A stretch of 23,677 nucleotides of DNA from a virus: positions 1-23,677 of the IMG/VR virus record IMGVR_UViG_3300045973_000287; one strand, written 5' to 3'. A model generated the notes under the pieces. It saw nothing but the letters and a program-made list of their open reading frames with translations, searched no databases and was not told the origin of the DNA. The translations under genes were made by a program, and so were the position numbers. Shown here piece after piece: positions 1 to 5,053 of the stretch; positions within the stretch are counted from its first letter, which is position 1, and each line of letters opens with the position of its first letter.

Positions 1-194
1 TCGGCGCGGCAGGCGGCGGCATAGGCGGCCAGTGCCGGAACTGCGAACTTGTCGGCCATGTCGAGCACGAAGTACTCGGCTCCGTGGTGCTTCTCGCCGG
101 GTGCGTCGCGACCGTCGGTTCGGCTGACGTTGAACTTCGGGAAAAGGCCGAGGGCCTTCTTGTCGACGGCGGCTTGGGCTGTGGTTTCAGACAT
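1..194 (-). CDS. Small phage protein, C-terminus cut by window edge
   Basis: The reading frame starts at an ATG at 194 and runs leftward off the window, so only the first 64 codons are present. AGGA lies about 8 nt upstream of the start. The visible product begins MSETTAQAAVDKKALGLFPK and contains a motif of the form RTDGRDAPGEKHHGAEYFVLDM. That resembles a small conserved protein seen in many proteobacterial prophages with the pattern RTDGR-(D/S)-APG-x-KH and YFVLD, for which I know no function. It follows the 99-aa gene by 18 nt and is probably the second gene of the leftward early operon from the PL-like promoter at 582-611. Whether it is full length cannot be judged. Confidence 0.7.
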   Translation of the reverse strand, partial: MSETTAQAAVDKKALGLFPKFNVSRTDGRDAPGEKHHGAEYFVLDMADKFAVPALAAYAAACRA

Positions 195-212
195 AAATCT
201 ATCCTGGTTGAA

Positions 213-512
213 TTAAGCAAAGAGGGCGTCGATTTCGCGGGAGGCCGAAGCCTTAGCGATTGCATCGGCGGCGATACGGACGGCGTGGCGCTCGGCCGAT
301 GCCAGCATTTCGCGTGCTTCGCTGGCATCGATCTTTTCCAAACCGTTGTGGGGGATGAAGCGGTAAAGCTGGGTGCCGGCCAGGTTGGCGAGGATGTAGG
401 CATCGGGCAGGTAGTCACCCGGCGTTGCAATCGCTGCCTTCACGACCAAAGAGAGAAAACCAACCTTGACGGTTTGGCCGGCGGTCCAGTTTTGGCGGGT
501 CTTGGTGATCAT
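213..512 (-). CDS. Conserved phage protein, first gene of leftward early operon
   Basis: This encodes 99 aa starting MITKTRQNWTAGQTVKVGFL. The frame is open further upstream, to 650, but that extension would cross the operator pair and the promoter. The ATG at 512 has GGAG about 8 nt upstream (minus-strand ggagcgcaaaccATG), so I chose it. The product has a conserved-looking core (GQTVKVGFLSLVVK, TPGDYLPDAYILAN, YRFIPHNGLEKI) and an alanine-rich C-terminal helix. Similar small proteins occur in early regions of proteobacterial phages; I know no function. It lies about 63 nt downstream of the predicted PL start and should be switched off by CI. Confidence 0.75.
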   Translation of the reverse strand: MITKTRQNWTAGQTVKVGFLSLVVKAAIATPGDYLPDAYILANLAGTQLYRFIPHNGLEKIDASEAREMLASAERHAVRIAADAIAKASASREIDALFA

Positions 513-581
513 GGTTTGCGCTCCTTGGTGATCCGCTGTGTGTTGCGGTGGTTCGTCTTGGTGTTTTGCGTGGACAACTGC

Positions 582-611
582 ATTACAACACGTGTTGAAT
601 ACTGTAGTCAA
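582..611 (-). promoter_or_regulatory. PL-like promoter
   Basis: On the minus strand, TTGACT (plus 606-611) is followed after 18 bp by TGTAAT (plus 582-587). The -35 overlaps the end of one operator and the -10 the end of the other, the same geometry as the PR promoter at 3497-3525. Transcription should begin near 575 and give a leader of about 63 nt before the ATG at 512. Occupancy of either operator should block it. Confidence 0.7.
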
Positions 612-624
612 CACGTGTTGTAAT
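582..624. promoter_or_regulatory. Left operator (OL-like): two CAACACGTGTTG palindromes
   Basis: Two perfect copies of the 12-bp palindrome CAACACGTGTTG lie at 586-597 and 609-620, with centres 23 bp apart. The flanks also match: 582-598 and 608-624 are perfect 17-bp inverted copies of each other around a 9-bp spacer. The same motif recurs three times between cI and cro (3461-3522). By analogy with lambda OL/OR, these are the binding sites of the CI and Cro repressors. Binding is inferred; the repeats are directly visible. Confidence 0.85.
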
Positions 625-661
625 TTCGTGCAATAATTTCCCCACGCCAAAACGAGGGCGT

Positions 662-684
662 AAAAAAACCGCCCGGAGGCGGTT
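662..684 (-). terminator. Rho-independent terminator of the cI operon
   Basis: Read on the minus strand, a 7-bp GC-rich stem (aaccgcc / ggcggtt, plus 678-684 and 667-673) with a 4-nt loop is followed by a run of seven T (plus 662-668). It lies just after the DinD-like gene and before the PL region, so it would stop cI-operon transcripts from running into the leftward early operon. There is no T-run on the other side, so it should work in one direction. Confidence 0.85.
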
Positions 685-701
685 GGTGTGGGGCTGTATG
701 G

Positions 702-1679
702 CTATTTCTTTTTCTGTTTCAGAGTGAGCTGTTCTGGATCATTTACGCGACTGCCACCACCAAGGAAGTTTTCTGCAGAGGCGACAGATTTCCCGAGCTT
801 CTTTTCCAGCCCGCGTCGGGCATCACCAGCAACGGTTCCTCCTGATGCCGCTGCTTCTGCATTGGCTTTGTAGCCTTGGGCGTCGGTTGCTACGGCAATC
901 GCTGTCGTGGATTTTTCGCCAAGCATCGTAAAAATCAACTCGAGATCGGTCATGTGATCACGCAGGTTATGCGCTTTCAAGCCCTTCAGCTTTTTGTGCG
1001 CCGCGGTGTCCAGTCCAAACGTCTTGCGGGAAATTATGTTTGTCAGATGGCCGTATTCCGCGCCCTCGATGCCTCGGTCCTTCCATTCGTCGGTCAGGTC
1101 CTTGCGGGTGACGATTGAGCGAATTCTGGCGTCAATCCAATCCTCCGAGCGGCCCTGAACCTGCCAGTTGAGAATCGCTCGTTTGACGCCGATTTCCGGA
1201 TTCTGGATCTCCTGTATCCGCTCGTAGCCAGTCTTGGCGAGCCAGCGCTTGAATGGCTCGGCTTTGGCTGATGGGATGGACTGGACAATCCGGAACAGCG
1301 TTTCGACGTTGACCGAGTCTGTTGCGTAGTTTTTTCCGTCTGGCGCCTTCATTTTCAGTTGTACGATTTGATCGTACACCTCAGAAAACCCCTCGTCGGA
1401 TGCGAGCTTTCCTTTGAGGTCAGCCCAATACTGCCTTGGTCGTTCCGTTTCCATGACCGCTTCAATCACATCCACAATGGAAAAAAACCATTCGTTATTG
1501 TGGAAGACCTGACGAACCTCTTTTCCCCTAAAGAGGGCGATCTGCCCCTCTCCCTCTGCGATCATTATCGGGTTGGTTTCTTGATCGTCTGAAGCGGTAG
1601 CTTTAGCCGCTCGCTCCATCGCTTCGTCTTTCGGCATATCCAGGCCAAGATCCTTTGAAAGTTGCTTTCTGTCAGGCAT
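702..1679 (-). CDS. Bro-N / DinD-like protein
   Basis: This encodes 325 aa. I chose the ATG at 1679: it sits 1 nt after the stop of the HNH gene, with a G-rich stretch just upstream. Upstream in-frame ATGs lack such a site. Residues about 45-170 resemble a Bro-N domain (QIALFRGKEVRQVFHNNEWF, PRQYWADLKGKL). The C-terminal part has the DinD-type signature NLRDHMTDLELIFTMLGE followed by AQGYKANAEAAASGGTVAG and a RRGLEKKLGKSVAS helix. E. coli DinD is an SOS-induced protein reported to disassemble RecA filaments in vitro; Bro-N proteins in phages are often antirepressors. Being last in the operon of an SOS-cleavable repressor makes a role in RecA or induction control attractive, but this is inference. 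Confidence 0.8.
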   Translation of the reverse strand: MPDRKQLSKDLGLDMPKDEAMERAAKATASDDQETNPIMIAEGEGQIALFRGKEVRQVFHNNEWFFSIVDVIEAVMETERPRQYWADLKGKLASDEGFSEVYDQIVQLKMKAPDGKNYATDSVNVETLFRIVQSIPSAKAEPFKRWLAKTGYERIQEIQNPEIGVKRAILNWQVQGRSEDWIDARIRSIVTRKDLTDEWKDRGIEGAEYGHLTNIISRKTFGLDTAAHKKLKGLKAHNLRDHMTDLELIFTMLGEKSTTAIAVATDAQGYKANAEAAASGGTVAGDARRGLEKKLGKSVASAENFLGGGSRVNDPEQLTLKQKKK

Positions 1680-1680
1680 G

Positions 1681-1986
1681 TTACCCCCCATATGTGATGA
1701 TTTCATTGTTTTTGATGCGGCATATTCTCCGCTCTGCCCGGTCTTTGATCTTGGCATCACCTACGGTCTGCCACTGCATATTGCTGTAGCGATCCGATCC
1801 GCCCGCACAGAGCGGGATTACATGGTCAATGATCCAACCAGGGCACGATCCTTTTGACTGGCCAGTAGCGGGACAAGGTTGCTGGCGCTTGAATTCGGAT
1901 TTCGCGGCGTAGCTGCGCTGGGTTTTGGCTTCAACATCACAAGCCAAAAGCAAAGCTACAAAACATGCAATCAGCGCTGAACGCAC
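1681..1986 (-). CDS. Exported HNH endonuclease-like protein
   Basis: This encodes 101 aa from a GTG start at 1986, the only plausible start in this frame; it overlaps the preceding gene by 16 nt. Residues 1-20 form a signal peptide. The segment LLLAC (12-16) could be a lipobox, so it may be a lipoprotein instead of a free periplasmic protein. The mature part carries the HNH signature of a small secreted nuclease family: Cys38/Cys48 (PCPATG...CPG), IIDHVIPL with Asp54-His55, and GGSD...NMQWQT with Asn69. This family is known from bacterial genomes as exported HNH proteins. In a prophage, next to cI, it may cut incoming phage DNA in the periplasm or act as a lysogenic-conversion factor; this is not shown. 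Confidence 0.75.
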   Translation of the reverse strand: MRSALIACFVALLLACDVEAKTQRSYAAKSEFKRQQPCPATGQSKGSCPGWIIDHVIPLCAGGSDRYSNMQWQTVGDAKIKDRAERRICRIKNNEIITYGG

Positions 1987-2339
1987 TTGAATGTAACGTA
2001 CTCGACATCGATTTTTTTGAATTCACCGGATGATGTTTTTTCGTAAAACGTTGGTGAAAACGCAGCATTCGCCGCCATGGAGATCAGCCCAAGACTGCTG
2101 TCCTTTGTCCTTATCCAGCAGCGACCCTTTGATGCGTTGTATTCGCTGACTTTTGAGAAACTCTCTGCTACCGAGTACAGCCTTCCGTCATCGCCCTTGA
2201 CGGCTTCTATAGTCTTCATCGAACACATTTGAAAACCAACGCCCCAGCATGAGCTTCCCTCAACTTTTCCAACAACAGCATAATCAGCAATTGATGCTGA
2301 ACTTGCTACGGTCAACGCGAAAAACCAGAGTATTTTCAT
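1971..2339 (-). CDS. Exported protein of unknown function
   Basis: This encodes 122 aa. Residues 1-18 (MKILWFFALTVASSASIA) are a clear Sec signal peptide with an AxA-like cleavage site before DYAV. The mature part has four cysteines (SSCWGVGFQMCS, GRCWIR, FKCVQR) that could form two disulfides in the periplasm. The start ATG overlaps the stop of the upstream gene as ATGA, and its own end overlaps the HNH gene by 16 nt, so the two exported proteins are tightly coupled. I do not recognise the family. A superinfection-exclusion or nuclease-partner role fits the position but is speculative. Confidence 0.7.
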   Translation of the reverse strand: MKILWFFALTVASSASIADYAVVGKVEGSSCWGVGFQMCSMKTIEAVKGDDGRLYSVAESFSKVSEYNASKGRCWIRTKDSSLGLISMAANAAFSPTFYEKTSSGEFKKIDVEYVTFKCVQR

Positions 2340-2716
2340 GATCTGATTCTTTGGAGCAAAGCCAAGCTGTTTTGCCGATTTCCATCCGAGAAAAAATGAG
2401 CTGAAAATTCATAGGCCAAAGGCCAGTTTGGGTAGGCTAATTCGAATTTCCCAAGAACCATTGTGATGACACCAATCACGTGTTCATTTGAAGAAGATTC
2501 AGATGACTTTCCATCCAGTATAGAAGCGACGACAGTTTGCCGTAAGCAATCGACAAACTTTATGTAGGCTTCGGCGCCCTTATCCTTGCCAAAAAACGTT
2601 TTTTTCCCGACGTTTTTTGCGACGGATTCCATGGCCATGACCAGTTTTTGTAGCGCAGCAAACATATGCGGATACATGATCGGCAATTGATCTTTGTAAA
2701 GCTGCATTCCTGCCAT
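2336..2716 (-). CDS. Unknown protein directly downstream of cI
   Basis: This encodes 126 aa starting MAGMQLYKDQLPIMYP. An upstream ATG at 2755 lies inside cI. The ATG at 2716 is only 4 nt after the cI stop and has GGAGAAAGGG upstream, so it is preferred. The protein is mostly helical by appearance, with no signal peptide or membrane segment and no motif I recognise. It is co-transcribed and probably translationally coupled with the repressor, so it should be made in the lysogen. Its stop overlaps the next start (ATGA). Confidence 0.65.
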   Translation of the reverse strand: MAGMQLYKDQLPIMYPHMFAALQKLVMAMESVAKNVGKKTFFGKDKGAEAYIKFVDCLRQTVVASILDGKSSESSSNEHVIGVITMVLGKFELAYPNWPLAYEFSAHFFSDGNRQNSLALLQRIRS

Positions 2717-2720
2717 CGGA

Positions 2721-3452
2721 TTATCCCTTTCTCCGGTATTTTTTACGGTGCTCAACCATCGTTCCTATAACGCGCAAATGCTCAATATCGCTGCGCATGG
2801 TTGGGTAATCTTCATTCAGTGGTACTAGCTCGAACACTTGTTCGCCACGTTCGTTCATGCCGCGAGGACGGTACTTTTTGAAGGTGGCCATCTGCTTGCC
2901 GTTTTTTGCAACGACAAAGTCGCCTGGCATTGGTGAAACATCAGGATCGATAATGATCCGGTCGCCTGGACGGAAATCAGGCTGCATTGAATTACCTTCG
3001 ATCTCCAGCGCAAAAGCAAAGCGTCCAAGATCGTCCTCGCAGATTTCCGTAGCAAATCCATCACCCGGCGCGTAAGGGTCGTTGATGTCAGTCAGCAGTC
3101 CGGCTTGAATATAGGAAATCACGGGGATAGGCCGCAGACCAAGCGGCACACTGGTCACATTGGCGTCAAATTCTGCGCTTTGTGACTGGCTTTGGCTATT
3201 GGACGAAGGTAATAGCGGAGCGGGTTTTGAGTCGACGTCGTCGATTAGTTTTGGAAGGTCTCCGTCATTGAGCCATTCCAGTCTTACCTTGAGAGCCTTG
3301 GCTATTTGAACATCAAGTTCGCATCGCTTGCTGTCTCTCTTTATTAAAGCGGAAAGCCTTGCTGGCGTCAGATCAGGGATGAGGTCGAACAGAAATGACC
3401 TTTCTTCTCCCATTTCGCTTAAGCGACTTTCGATTCGTTTCCCTAGATTCAT
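2721..3452 (-). CDS. cI: CI-type repressor with LexA/S24 self-cleavage domain
   Basis: This encodes 243 aa. Residues about 1-62 are a short helical DNA-binding domain, followed by a Ser/Gln-rich linker (about 75-97) and a C-terminal S24 peptidase domain. The cleavage site is Ala117-Gly118 (YIQAGL), the nucleophile is Ser155 in GNSMQP, and the general base is Lys192 in ATFKKY, exactly 37 residues later as in LexA/CI proteins. RecA-stimulated self-cleavage should therefore induce the phage after DNA damage. It faces cro across three operator sites (3461-3522). The ATG at 3452 has no Shine-Dalgarno, and the predicted PRM start falls within 0-2 nt of it, so the message may be leaderless. It heads a five-gene lysogeny operon. 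Confidence 0.92.
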   Translation of the reverse strand: MNLGKRIESRLSEMGEERSFLFDLIPDLTPARLSALIKRDSKRCELDVQIAKALKVRLEWLNDGDLPKLIDDVDSKPAPLLPSSNSQSQSQSAEFDANVTSVPLGLRPIPVISYIQAGLLTDINDPYAPGDGFATEICEDDLGRFAFALEIEGNSMQPDFRPGDRIIIDPDVSPMPGDFVVAKNGKQMATFKKYRPRGMNERGEQVFELVPLNEDYPTMRSDIEHLRVIGTMVEHRKKYRRKG

Positions 3453-3460
3453 GACGGCAC

Positions 3461-3489
3461 ATTACAACGTGTGTTGATATAGACAAACA
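3461..3489 (-). promoter_or_regulatory. PRM-like promoter for cI
   Basis: On the minus strand, a fair -10 TGTAAT (plus 3461-3466) is preceded by a poor -35 TGTTTG (plus 3484-3489) at 17 bp. The -10 lies inside the cI-proximal operator (OR3 position), and the -35 abuts the middle operator, as in lambda PRM. Activation by CI bound at the middle site and repression from the proximal site would be expected. The start would be at about 3452-3454, at or next to the cI ATG. Confidence 0.55.
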
Positions 3490-3522
3490 TCACGTGTTGA
3501 CATGAAATCAACACGTGTTGAT
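3461..3522. promoter_or_regulatory. Right operator (OR-like) with three repressor sites
   Basis: Three copies of the operator motif lie between cI and cro. CAACGTGTGTTG (3465-3476) has two changes from the palindrome. CATCACGTGTTG (3488-3499) has one. CAACACGTGTTG (3509-3520) is perfect and extends to a 16-bp palindrome at 3507-3522. Centres are 23 and 21 bp apart. The perfect site covers the PR -10 and the most diverged site covers the PRM -10, matching the OR1/OR2/OR3 affinity order of lambda. Confidence 0.85.
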
Positions 3523-3525
3523 AAT
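3497..3525 (+). promoter_or_regulatory. PR promoter for cro and the rightward early operon
   Basis: A consensus -35 TTGACA (3497-3502), a 17-bp spacer and GATAAT (3520-3525) make this the strongest promoter-like sequence noted in the window. Its elements overlap the ends of two CI/Cro operators. The predicted start is at 3532-3533, on the A of the cro ATG at 3533. Confidence 0.85.
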
Positions 3526-3532
3526 GTTCGGC

Positions 3533-3898
3533 ATGAAACCACTTGATAAAGCGATATCGATAGCTGGCGGTCAGTCCGCCCTTGCTGCCGCCATTAACGG
3601 AACGCCTCAACTCGTTAATAACTGGCTTAGGCGTAAGGTTTTTGTTCCGATCGAATATTGCGCATTGATCGAAATGGCCACAGGTGTAACCCGCCGCGAC
3701 CTTCGCCCCGACGACTGGCACCTGATCTGGCCTGAATTGGTAACGGCTGAATTCCCGGCTCCAGGCAGCGTCAGCGTTATTGCCCCACGCCCAGGCCGCT
3801 CCAACGCCGACCGTCGCACCAAGCCCGAACAGCGTACCGACAACCCGCCGCCGCACGTCATGGCGGAGAAGCGCACCCCAACTGAGAAGGCTGCTTGA
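3533..3898 (+). CDS. cro: Cro/YdaS-like repressor
   Basis: This encodes 121 aa beginning MKPLDKAISIAGGQSALAAA. The N-terminal 60 residues are a typical Cro/YdaS-type helix-turn-helix (HTH about 14-33, QSALAAAI...QLVNNWLRR; then PIEYCALIEMATGVTRRDLRP). The last 50 residues are a Pro/Arg/Lys-rich tail of unknown role. GTG (3515) and ATG (3524) starts also exist in frame, but both fall upstream of the predicted transcription start. The ATG at 3533 matches family N-termini and coincides with the predicted +1, so cro mRNA is probably leaderless; no Shine-Dalgarno is present. Its stop lies 8 nt from the stop of the opposing ClpP-like gene. Confidence 0.85.
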   Translation: MKPLDKAISIAGGQSALAAAINGTPQLVNNWLRRKVFVPIEYCALIEMATGVTRRDLRPDDWHLIWPELVTAEFPAPGSVSVIAPRPGRSNADRRTKPEQRTDNPPPHVMAEKRTPTEKAA

Positions 3899-3906
3899 TG
3901 AATCGT

Positions 3907-4455
3907 TTAAACCCACCATCGAACTGCATCTTTGGGAATTGTTGCCTCGGCAATTCCAGTCGCAATTCCAGCGGACAAGGCGGATTGACTGTCGAGGATA
4001 TTCGCCTTTCCAAGGAGATGCGAACTGACGTCCACCGGCTTGTCCGCTCCCTGTGTTCTCTCCTTGAAGATGGCGGAGTAACGATCCGCATCGAAGTCCA
4101 TGCTGTCGACAAACTCCCTCAGTCTGTCGTGGTCCACGGCGCCGGCATTGAATCCCCAGTGCATGGGGTGGATTTTGACTTTCCCGTGAGGAACGATCAG
4201 ACGGGTGTCGGCAGCCAAAAACAGGATGACGGCCATCGATTCGACGTTGCTGATGCAGTGGATAGTCAGTCTGACCGGAAGGGAGCGTAAGAAATGGTAC
4301 GCAGTAAAACCATAGTCCGTTCCTCCTCCGATGCTCGAAAGGTGAATATTTATTTCGGTCGCTCCGCCTTGAAGCGCTCCGAGACATACGTTTTGCAATC
4401 CGGTGAGAGTTTCCGGATTGATTTCCCGCATGAAGTGGATCGTGTGGACTGTCAT
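3907..4455 (-). CDS. ClpP-like serine protease in the early region, antisense to it
   Basis: This encodes 182 aa with AAAGGA 8 nt before the ATG at 4455. It has the ClpP/crotonase-like fold signature: INIHLSSIGGG (35-45, oxyanion-hole glycines), the nucleophile Ser73 in SNVESMAVILFLAAD, and a histidine in KIHPMHWGF (His96 or His99), about the usual distance downstream. In phages such proteases are usually prohead proteases next to portal and coat; here the gene stands alone between cro and an XRE gene, on the opposite strand. It would be transcribed from the 4456-4540 gap and opposed by the PR transcript. Possible roles are turnover of a phage or host regulator; the substrate is unknown. Confidence 0.8.
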   Translation of the reverse strand: MTVHTIHFMREINPETLTGLQNVCLGALQGGATEINIHLSSIGGGTDYGFTAYHFLRSLPVRLTIHCISNVESMAVILFLAADTRLIVPHGKVKIHPMHWGFNAGAVDHDRLREFVDSMDFDADRYSAIFKERTQGADKPVDVSSHLLGKANILDSQSALSAGIATGIAEATIPKDAVRWWV

Positions 4456-4517
4456 GGGTAATTCCTTTCAGATAGTGCGTTGGTGGAACTTCGCATTCTA
4501 CGCGATTGGAATTACCC
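4456..4517. promoter_or_regulatory. Divergent control region with GGAATTACCC inverted repeat
   Basis: The 10-bp sequence gggtaattcc (4456-4465) and its exact reverse complement ggaattaccc (4508-4517) lie 42 bp apart between the start of the minus-strand ClpP-like gene and that of the plus-strand XRE gene. A TAGAAT -10-like box on the minus strand (plus 4495-4500) would serve the protease, with the right repeat inside its spacer; no good -35 is visible. The repeat is a plausible operator for the adjacent XRE protein. This is inference. Confidence 0.4.
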
Positions 4518-4540
4518 TCTTTTTTGGCTGGAGGGTCTAA

Positions 4541-4747
4541 ATGGATTCCCCCCTCAAGGCCGCCCGCCTTCGCCGTGGCGAAACGCTCCAACAAGTCGCG
4601 GACGCGATTGGCAGCAACACCGGCAACCTTTCCCGCATCGAGCGCGGTCAAGTCCCAAACAGCAAGCTGACGGCCAAGATCATTGCCTACTTTGGCGGTG
4701 AGATTTCCGAATTCCAGTTGCTCCAAACAGAAATGGAGGCTGCCTGA
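4541..4747 (+). CDS. Small XRE-family transcriptional regulator
   Basis: This encodes 68 aa and consists of a single helix-turn-helix domain. The segment about 16-36 (LQQVADAIGSNTGNLSRIERG) is the classic XRE helix pair, followed by LTAKIIAYFGGEISEFQLL. GGAGGG lies 5 nt before the ATG; a ccctc/gaggg pair (4515-4519 / 4531-4535) could fold over this ribosome site. Its place after cro at the head of the replication genes is where CII-type regulators sit, but no CII-specific feature is visible. It could control the divergent ClpP-like gene. Confidence 0.8.
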   Translation: MDSPLKAARLRRGETLQQVADAIGSNTGNLSRIERGQVPNSKLTAKIIAYFGGEISEFQLLQTEMEAA

Positions 4748-4748
4748 C

Positions 4749-4946
4749 ATGGCCGAAAAGAAAACCGAGCGCGTCACAGTATGGCTTCCAGAAACGCTGG
4801 CTATCGAGCTGATGCGACTCGCCCACAACGACGACCGCAAGTTGTCTGAATTCATCACGCTGGCCCTTTCTCGCTATGTCTATGGTCACTCTAGGCGGGC
4901 GGATGAATCTTGCGACGTGGCTATAAGCGGAGATACGCCGCAATGA
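4749..4946 (+). CDS. Small ribbon-helix-helix-like protein
   Basis: This encodes 65 aa starting MAEKKTERVTVWLPETLAIE. A beta-strand (TERVTVWLP) followed by two amphipathic helices (ETLAIELMRLAHNDD, KLSEFITLALSRYVYGH) fits the MetJ/Arc ribbon-helix-helix layout. A longer frame begins at 4683, but the ATG at 4749 has GGAGG 9 nt upstream and lies 1 nt after the XRE stop. Likely a dimeric DNA-binding protein; the target is unknown. Its end overlaps the next start (ATGA). Confidence 0.7.
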   Translation: MAEKKTERVTVWLPETLAIELMRLAHNDDRKLSEFITLALSRYVYGHSRRADESCDVAISGDTPQ

Positions 4947-5053
4947 TCAATTACCTGATTTCAATCGCACCGGAAACCATCGCCACGATCTTCATTGTCG
5001 GCGCATGCGGTTACTACGAGTACCGGGCTTCTAAGAAGCGGGGGCGCAAATGA
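4943..5053 (+). CDS. 36-aa membrane peptide
   Basis: This is a short frame encoding MINYLISIAPETIATIFIVG, then ACGYYEYRASKKRGRK. It has one hydrophobic helix (residues about 3-24) followed by a basic tail, so it probably sits in the inner membrane with the tail in the cytoplasm. It overlaps the genes on both sides by the ATGA arrangement, which supports real translation. The function is unknown. Confidence 0.6.
   Translation: MINYLISIAPETIATIFIVGACGYYEYRASKKRGRK

Noticed and set aside
513-650. N-terminal extension of the 99-aa leftward gene
   Set aside because: It would be encoded by the operator pair and promoter; a good ribosome site supports the ATG at 512.
2473-2486. Possible extra CI operator (AATCACGTGTTC)
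   Set aside because: Only a partial match, not near a promoter, and inside a coding sequence.
3935-3957. Inverted repeat ggaattg/caattcc as a terminator after cro
   Set aside because: There is no T-run after it, and it lies within the ClpP-like coding sequence.
3895-4290. Plus-strand frame of 131 codons opposite the ClpP-like gene
   Set aside because: The minus-strand frame has protease motifs and a ribosome site; the plus frame has a shadow-like composition and no recognisable features.
3449-4858. Long minus-strand frame of 469 codons across cro and early genes
   Set aside because: It crosses cro, OR and the XRE gene and has low-complexity Arg/Ser-rich antisense composition.
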